Both the position numbers and the translations under genes were made by a program. A stretch of 6,220 nucleotides of DNA from Acidobacteriota bacterium (GTDB lineage: Bacteria > Acidobacteriota > Vicinamibacteria > Vicinamibacterales > Vicinamibacteraceae). The notes under the pieces were generated by a model. The model had not been told where the DNA came from. It did no database searches and was given only the letters and a program-made list of their open reading frames with translations. The stretch is taken from NCBI GenBank assembly GCA_013695405.1, contig JACDAO010000432.1:1-6220 (forward strand). The letters are read 5' to 3'. Below, piece by piece: positions 1 to 6,220 of this stretch (its first letter is position 1; the number at the start of each line of letters is the position of its first letter).

Positions 1-2147
<2,147 letters not shown>

Positions 2148-2151
<4 letters not shown>

Positions 2152-3179
2152 CCGACAGCTGGAGCTGGCCGGTCCTGCGTGCCGCAGCCCGCGTCTACGG
2201 CAACGTCTCGGCGGCGCGCCGCGCCTGGCGTGAGCAGGCACCGCTGCGACTCGAGCGTCCGGTCGTCAGCGTCGGCAACCTGGCGGTCGGGGGACGCAAC
2301 AAGACGCCGGTGGTGGCGGCCGTGGCGCGCATCCTCCAGGGCTGGGGCGAGCGACCGTCGATCCTGAGCCGCGGGTACCGCCGCCAAGCGCCGAGTCGCG
2401 AGGTGGTGGTGGTGCGCGATGCCGACCACATGCGGGCGTCGCTGCACGAGAGCGGTGACGAGCCGTACATGCTGGCCCGTGAACTGCCCGGTTGCTGCGT
2501 GCTGGTGCACCCCCGGCGCTGGCGCGCCGGGCTGATCGCCGAACGCGAGCTGCACTGCACCGTCCACGTCCTCGACGACGGCTTCCAGCATGTGCAACTG
2601 GCGCGCGACGTCAACCTCGTGCTGGTGACGCTCGAGGACGTCACGCACGGCGAGGTGGTGCCGGCAGGGCGACTGCGCGAACCGGTCAGCGCGCTGGCCC
2701 ACGCCGACGCGCTGCTTGCCGTCGACGGCAGCAGCCGGCGGGTTGGCCTGGCGCTCGGCGGGCAACCGGACGTGCCGATCTTCGACATCCGTCGCCACCT
2801 CGGGCCGCCGCGGCCGTTCTGCGGCGCGATGGACTTCTCGCGGCTGCACGAGCAGCCGGTGCTGCTGGTGACCGCCGTGGCCGAGCCCGCGCGGGTCGCC
2901 GCCGACCTGCGCGAGGCGGGCTGGCAACTGGCCGATCTCATGGCGTTCCGCGATCACCACCGCTATCACGCCGGCGATGTCCGCGAGATCGTCGCCCGCG
3001 CCCGCGGCTGTGGCGCCGCGGCGCTGGTCACGACCGCCAAGGATGCGGTCAAACTGGAGCCGTTCCTGCCTTTCGATCTGCCCGCCGCGGTCATCCCGCT
3101 GGACGTCGTGATTGAGCCGGCCGAAGCCTTCGCGTCGTGGCTGCGGGTCCGGCTGTCGCTCGACCTGGAGAGCGCGTGA
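2148..3179 (+). CDS. lpxK: Tetraacyldisaccharide 4'-kinase (lipid A 4'-kinase)
   Basis: LpxK phosphorylates the 4' position of the tetraacyl disaccharide 1-phosphate with ATP, making lipid IVA at the inner membrane. The 343-residue protein matches family length. The start of the P-loop region is SVGNLAVGG (41-49), followed by RNKTP (50-54). SGDEP (102-106) carries D104, which I equate with the catalytic Asp of Aquifex LpxK. DDGFQH (143-148) is the Walker B-like signature. DHHRY (269-273) contains the conserved catalytic-site histidine region, and TTAKDAVK (295-302) is the usual C-terminal motif. The odd point is the P-loop: the family normally reads G-K-T, but here N51 precedes K52. The start ATG overlaps the waaA stop as ATGA and has GAGG at 2137-2140, seven bases upstream. 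N-terminal residues 1-28 are basic and amphipathic, consistent with membrane association. The stop overlaps the next start by four bases. Confidence 0.95.
3167..3172 (+). promoter_or_regulatory. Ribosome binding site that selects GTG 3176 for the lpxL-like gene
   Basis: GGAGAG lies inside the end of lpxK, with its GGAG core five bases before GTG 3176. This favours that start over the longer in-frame GTG at 3137, which would add 13 residues unlike the family and lie deeper in lpxK. Confidence 0.6.
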
Positions 3180-4132
3180 CACCGCTGCCACCGGGCGTCT
3201 CGCGCCGTCATCGCATCGAATACGCCGCGTTGCAGGGCCTGGCCAACGTCGTCAGGCGGCTGCCGCAGGGTGCGGCCATCGGTTTCGGCAACGGGGTTGG
3301 CCGATTGGCCTGGTGGTTCGATCGCCGGCATCGGCAGATCACCCTCGACAACCTGGCGCGGACGTTTCCCGAGCGGTCCGTCCAGGAGCGATCGCGTATT
3401 GCCCGTCAGGTGTTCAAGCATTTCGGGCGCAAGCTGTTCGAGCTGTTGCGCTTCAGCGGCCTGCCGCCCGAGCGCCAACTGGCGGCGGTCGAGTTCGTCG
3501 GTGTCGAACACATCGAACGCGCGCTGGCGAAGGGCCGCGGGGCGCTGATTGTCACCGGACACTTCGGCTTCTGGGAACTGCACGCGCTGGCGCATGGCCT
3601 GCGCCTCGGCCGGATGGCGGTGGTCGCGCGGGCACTCGACAACCCGCTGCTCGACGGCATGCTCGAGGAACTGCGGACCAGCACCGGCAACAGCGTCATC
3701 GATCGCAAGGGCGGCCTGCGCCGGATCCTGAGGGCCCTGCACAGCAACCAGAGCGTCGCGGTGCTGATCGATCAGCACATCCTGACCGCTGATGCGGTCA
3801 GGGTCGAGTTCCTCGGCCGACCAGCGGCGACGACTTCCGCGGTGGCGGTGCTCGCGATGCGCACGGGTGCGGCGGTGGTGCCGGCGTTTTCGCTCCCGCT
3901 CAACGACGGACGCTATCGCCTGATCTACGAGAAAGCGCTCGAACTGCCCGCCGACGACAGTCCGGAGGCGATTCGTGACCTGACCCAGCGCTGCACCAAG
4001 ATGCTGGAGAAGTACGTGCGGGCCCACCCGGAGTTGTGGCTGTGGATGCACCGTCGCTGGCGCGAGGACGTGCGCACCACCGAGTCGCCGTCGCTGGCGA
4101 TGGACGACGCCTCGGGAGACGCGGAGGCGTGA
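3176..4132 (+). CDS. lpxL: LpxL/HtrB-family Kdo-lipid A acyltransferase
   Basis: Enzymes of this family (Lip_A_acyltrans) move a fatty acyl chain from acyl carrier protein to a hydroxyacyl group of Kdo-lipid IVA, giving the secondary acyl chains of lipid A. From GTG 3176 the product is 318 residues, typical for the family. The catalytic H-x4-E motif is HFGFWE (H129, E134), within VTGHFGFWE. Other family marks are ITLDNL (55-60), ALDNPLLD (153-160), AVLIDQH (195-201) and the near-C-terminal PELWLWMHRRWR (285-296). A moderately hydrophobic stretch at about 17-48 may be the membrane-associated segment. The last 20 residues form an acidic tail with no motif I recognise. The start overlaps the lpxK stop as GTGA with an SD in place. 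Operon context with waaA and lpxK supports the lipid A role. Acyl-chain length, and LpxL versus LpxM position, cannot be told. Confidence 0.9.
   Translation: MTPLPPGVSRRHRIEYAALQGLANVVRRLPQGAAIGFGNGVGRLAWWFDRRHRQITLDNLARTFPERSVQERSRIARQVFKHFGRKLFELLRFSGLPPERQLAAVEFVGVEHIERALAKGRGALIVTGHFGFWELHALAHGLRLGRMAVVARALDNPLLDGMLEELRTSTGNSVIDRKGGLRRILRALHSNQSVAVLIDQHILTADAVRVEFLGRPAATTSAVAVLAMRTGAAVVPAFSLPLNDGRYRLIYEKALELPADDSPEAIRDLTQRCTKMLEKYVRAHPELWLWMHRRWREDVRTTESPSLAMDDASGDAEA
4114..4119 (+). promoter_or_regulatory. Ribosome binding site that selects GTG 4129 for the waaF-like gene
   Basis: GGGAGA ends nine bases before GTG 4129. A second GGAGG at 4123-4127 is only one base from the start, too close to use. 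The pair supports GTG 4129 over the in-frame upstream GTG at 4036, whose 31 extra residues are low-complexity, Arg-rich and unlike the family. Confidence 0.55.
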
Positions 4133-5139
4133 CCGCGCCTGGCCGCGTGGTCGTCCGCGGGCCCAACTGGCTGGGCGACCTGGTGATGACGGCGCCATCG
4201 GTCTCGGCGATCCGCGCACACTGGCCGCAGGCTGCGATCGACCTCGCCGTGCCGGCAGCCTTCGCGTCGATCGTGCCGGTGTTGTGCCCTGGTGTCGAGG
4301 CGCTGCCGCTCGAGGGCGGCCGCCGCGGACTGCGGGCGCTGCGGCGCCACGCGGCGCGGATCGCCGAGGGCCGCTACGACCTGGCGGTGCTGTTCACCCA
4401 CTCGTTCGGGACCGCGTTGACGATGCGGGCCGCCGGGGTGCCGGAGCGCTGGGGCTATCGGCGGGACGGCCGAAGCCTGCTGCTGACCAGGGCGGTCCGA
4501 CCGTCGAGGGTGCGACGCGCGACGCCACAGCATGCTGACGAGTACGCGGCGCTGGTCGAGGCGCTCGGCGTGCCACGGCCGGTCTTGTCGGTGCACGCCG
4601 AGGTGTCGCCGGAGATGCGTGCCGAGGCGCACGCCGTGCTGCGTGCCGAGGGCTGGGACGGTGCAGCGCCCTTGCTGGTCTGCGCGCCGGGCGCGGCCTA
4701 CGGCACCGCCAAGCAATGGCCGCCGGAATCGGTCGGGCAGGTGGCGTCCGAGTGGCTGACCCACGGCGGCTGCGTCGCGCTGGTCGGCGCCGACGCGGAT
4801 CGCAGCGCGGCCGACGCCGTCCGTGCGGCGACGAGCGCGCCGGTCATCGACCTGACCGGCCGCAGCAGCCTGCTGATGCTGGCGGCGGTGCTGGCGACGG
4901 CGACCCGCGTGCTGGCCAACGACTCCGGGGCGATGCACCTCGCGGCGGCGTTGGGCACCCCGGTGGTGGCGGTATTCGGGCCAACCCGCGAGCACGTGAC
5001 CGCGCCACTCGGCCCCCACACCATCCTGACCCACGAGGTGTGGTGCCGGCCCTGCATGCTGCGCGAGTGTCCCCTCGACCACGCCTGCATGACGCGGGTC
5101 ACGCCGGCCCGTGTCCTCGCGGCATTGCGCGACCGATGA
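4129..5139 (+). CDS. waaF: Lipopolysaccharide heptosyltransferase II (GT family 9)
   Basis: Glycosyltransferase family 9 enzymes transfer heptose from an ADP-heptose donor to the LPS inner core at the cytoplasmic face. From GTG 4129 the product is 336 residues (E. coli WaaF is about 348). The N-terminal domain opens with VVVRGPNWLGDLVM, in which D17 of GPNWLGD is the conserved Asp near the acceptor. THSFGTALTMRAAGVPERWGY (90-110, split here as THSFGTAL and GVPERWGY) matches the family. The donor-binding domain has CAPGAAYGTAKQWP (185-198, K195), then NDSGAMHLAAALGTP (264-278) and VFGPT (282-286). The C-terminus carries four cysteines spaced C-x2-C-x4-C-x5-C (306, 309, 314, 320). The best fit is WaaF, type II, but WaaC or a related heptosyltransferase is possible from sequence alone. 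It overlaps the upstream stop as GTGA and the next start as ATGA. Confidence 0.9.
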   Translation: MTAPGRVVVRGPNWLGDLVMTAPSVSAIRAHWPQAAIDLAVPAAFASIVPVLCPGVEALPLEGGRRGLRALRRHAARIAEGRYDLAVLFTHSFGTALTMRAAGVPERWGYRRDGRSLLLTRAVRPSRVRRATPQHADEYAALVEALGVPRPVLSVHAEVSPEMRAEAHAVLRAEGWDGAAPLLVCAPGAAYGTAKQWPPESVGQVASEWLTHGGCVALVGADADRSAADAVRAATSAPVIDLTGRSSLLMLAAVLATATRVLANDSGAMHLAAALGTPVVAVFGPTREHVTAPLGPHTILTHEVWCRPCMLRECPLDHACMTRVTPARVLAALRDR

Positions 5140-6182
5140 GCGACGCGCCCTTGGTCCGGTGGCTGCGACGCGAGTTCACCGCGATCAACAGCGCGCTCGA
5201 GGCCGCGCCGGTCGCCGACCCGGACCTCGCAGAACGCCGCGCGCTGATCGACCGGCTGCTGGCTGGAGCGAGCCAGCTGCCGCCGCTGCCTGACCGGGAT
5301 GTTGCCGAGGACGACGTGCTGCGGGTACACCTCGGGGTGGCGCTGCTGCACGCGGCGTGTGCCAGGCACGGGGTCGCTCCCGACGATCCTCGTCAGCGTC
5401 CGGTCGTCTCGTGGCTGCTCGAGGCGCAGCGTCGCTGGCAGGTGGCGCCACGCTTGATCGCCGCGCCGTATCTGGTCCTCAACGACGCCGAAGACGGCTG
5501 GCCGCTGACCTTCCTCGGCAGCGAGGACGAGCGACGGTTCATCGACGCCAATACCGCCGGTCTGGTCGTGTACGAACAGGCCTGGACGCTGGTGCAGCGG
5601 ATGCGTGCGTTGTCGCTGACCCATCCAGCGACCAGCGGCATGATCGAGGAACTGGCTCGGGTCCTCGCCCGGCTGTGCGGCATCCACGGCCGGCTGCAGG
5701 CCAGCCTCGACCACGACGCGTACTACCTGCACTTGCGCCATTACTACGAAGGCGTCATCGTCAACGGCCGCGCCTGGAGCGGCGTCAACGCCGGCGATCA
5801 GGGCTGGTCGATGGCACTCGACCTGGCGCTGGGGCTGGCCCAGGGCCATCCCGGCTATCTCGCATACCTGCACGGCAGGCTGCCGTACCTGCCGCCGTCG
5901 CACCGGGTGCTGGTCGAGCGTGAACTGCACGGCCGCGGCTGGATGCCGGCGCTCGAGCGGGCGGTGGCGGCGGTGCCGTGGGGCCGGACGCTGGCGCGTG
6001 CCGCAGTGGGTGCGTTCGACGCGCATGTCGCCGCCACCTGGGCGCACCTCGATCTGGCGGTCAGCTTTGTCGACACCGGCCTCGGTACCAGCGGCACCGA
6101 ACTGCGGTTCCTCGAGGAGACCGTGCGGATGCGCCGCGATCATCCCGCCATTGCCCGCCTGCGCCTCGTCGCGCACGGCTGA
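5136..6182 (+). CDS. PrnB / indoleamine 2,3-dioxygenase superfamily heme protein, function unknown
   Basis: The 348-residue product has no LPS-enzyme motif. Its pattern matches, from memory, PrnB (monodechloroaminopyrrolnitrin synthase, about 360 residues) and, more distantly, human IDO1. YYLHLRHYYEGVIVNG (196-211) parallels FYDELRPFYEPIRVGG of PrnB. NAGDQG then ALDLALGL (218-234) and LPYLPPSHR (249-257) parallel the IDO1 segments with AGQSS, DVLLGI and RYMPPAHR. TWAHLDLA (301-308) aligns with the proximal heme-ligand segments, making H304 the candidate axial ligand. GLGTSGTELRFLEETVR (315-331) parallels the IDO GTGGTDLMNFLKTVR motif. VLNDAEDGWP followed by LGSEDE (114-132) fits a distal-side segment. 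No signal peptide or membrane helix is seen, so it is probably cytoplasmic. The start ATG overlaps the waaF stop as ATGA, with no clear SD, so coupling is likely. The substrate is unknown: no pyrrolnitrin or kynurenine-pathway gene is in the window. The family call is moderate to good; enzymatic activity is not shown. Confidence 0.72.
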   Translation: MSDAPLVRWLRREFTAINSALEAAPVADPDLAERRALIDRLLAGASQLPPLPDRDVAEDDVLRVHLGVALLHAACARHGVAPDDPRQRPVVSWLLEAQRRWQVAPRLIAAPYLVLNDAEDGWPLTFLGSEDERRFIDANTAGLVVYEQAWTLVQRMRALSLTHPATSGMIEELARVLARLCGIHGRLQASLDHDAYYLHLRHYYEGVIVNGRAWSGVNAGDQGWSMALDLALGLAQGHPGYLAYLHGRLPYLPPSHRVLVERELHGRGWMPALERAVAAVPWGRTLARAAVGAFDAHVAATWAHLDLAVSFVDTGLGTSGTELRFLEETVRMRRDHPAIARLRLVAHG

Positions 6183-6199
6183 CGCGTGGCCCGGTGTAG

Positions 6200-6219
6200 C
6201 CGCCGGACTTGTCCGGCGG
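6200..6219. repeat. GC-rich perfect inverted repeat after the operon, likely a dispersed palindromic element cut by the window edge
   Basis: Arms CCGCCGGAC (6200-6208) and GTCCGGCGG (6211-6219) are perfect complements around a TT, so the RNA would end in a CUUG loop, a tetraloop type known to be stable. The stem starts 17 bases after the fifth gene's stop codon. No T-tract is visible before the window ends, so a Rho-independent terminator is not proven. The flanking GTAG resembles palindromic intergenic repeats I remember from Acidobacteriota genomes; that link is from memory. Transcript-end formation or 3' protection are possible roles. Confidence 0.6.
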
Positions 6220-6220
6220 T

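Noticed and set aside
4698..6176. A 492-codon minus-strand open frame opposite the heptosyltransferase end and the fifth gene
   Set aside because: The plus strand carries recognisable protein motifs and coupled starts here. The antisense frame stays open because of high GC at third positions and has no recognisable domain.
5136..6182. The fifth gene as another LPS glycosyltransferase, kinase or O-antigen ligase
   Set aside because: It lacks a GT-B or GT-A motif, a P-loop and the multiple membrane segments of a ligase. The PrnB/IDO-like motifs in the right order explain it better.

Overview
This window is GC-rich, densely coding bacterial DNA, and its genes build a Gram-negative (lipid A/LPS) outer membrane. 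I lean towards Acidobacteriota, possibly the Vicinamibacteria. The reasons are the style of the lipid A and LPS proteins, the GAPDH sequence, and a short GC-rich palindrome at the right edge that resembles dispersed repeats I remember from that group. This assignment is an inference from memory; a high-GC proteobacterium is not excluded.

Layout. Positions 1-617 on the minus strand hold the first 205 codons of gap (glyceraldehyde-3-phosphate dehydrogenase), which runs off the left edge. A 223-bp divergent intergenic region (618-840) follows, with the gap ribosome binding site and one possible promoter -10 for the rightward genes. From 841 to 6182 five plus-strand genes form one tightly packed operon: waaA (Kdo transferase), lpxK (lipid A 4'-kinase), an lpxL-type Kdo-lipid A acyltransferase, a waaF-type heptosyltransferase, and a fifth gene for a protein that resembles the PrnB / indoleamine 2,3-dioxygenase heme superfamily. 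All four junctions are 4-base start/stop overlaps (ATGA, GTGA, GTGA, ATGA), so translational coupling is likely. The window ends in an 18-base-paired palindromic element just after the fifth gene.

How the genes work together. LpxK phosphorylates the lipid A disaccharide, WaaA adds Kdo, the LpxL-like enzyme adds a secondary acyl chain to the Kdo-containing precursor, and the WaaF-like enzyme adds heptose to the inner core. All four act at the cytoplasmic face of the inner membrane and make the Kdo-lipid A/inner-core part of LPS. The fifth gene does not fit this pathway by family. Its translational coupling to LPS genes is the main novelty here. A second oddity is the LpxK P-loop, where the glycine expected just before the catalytic lysine is an asparagine.
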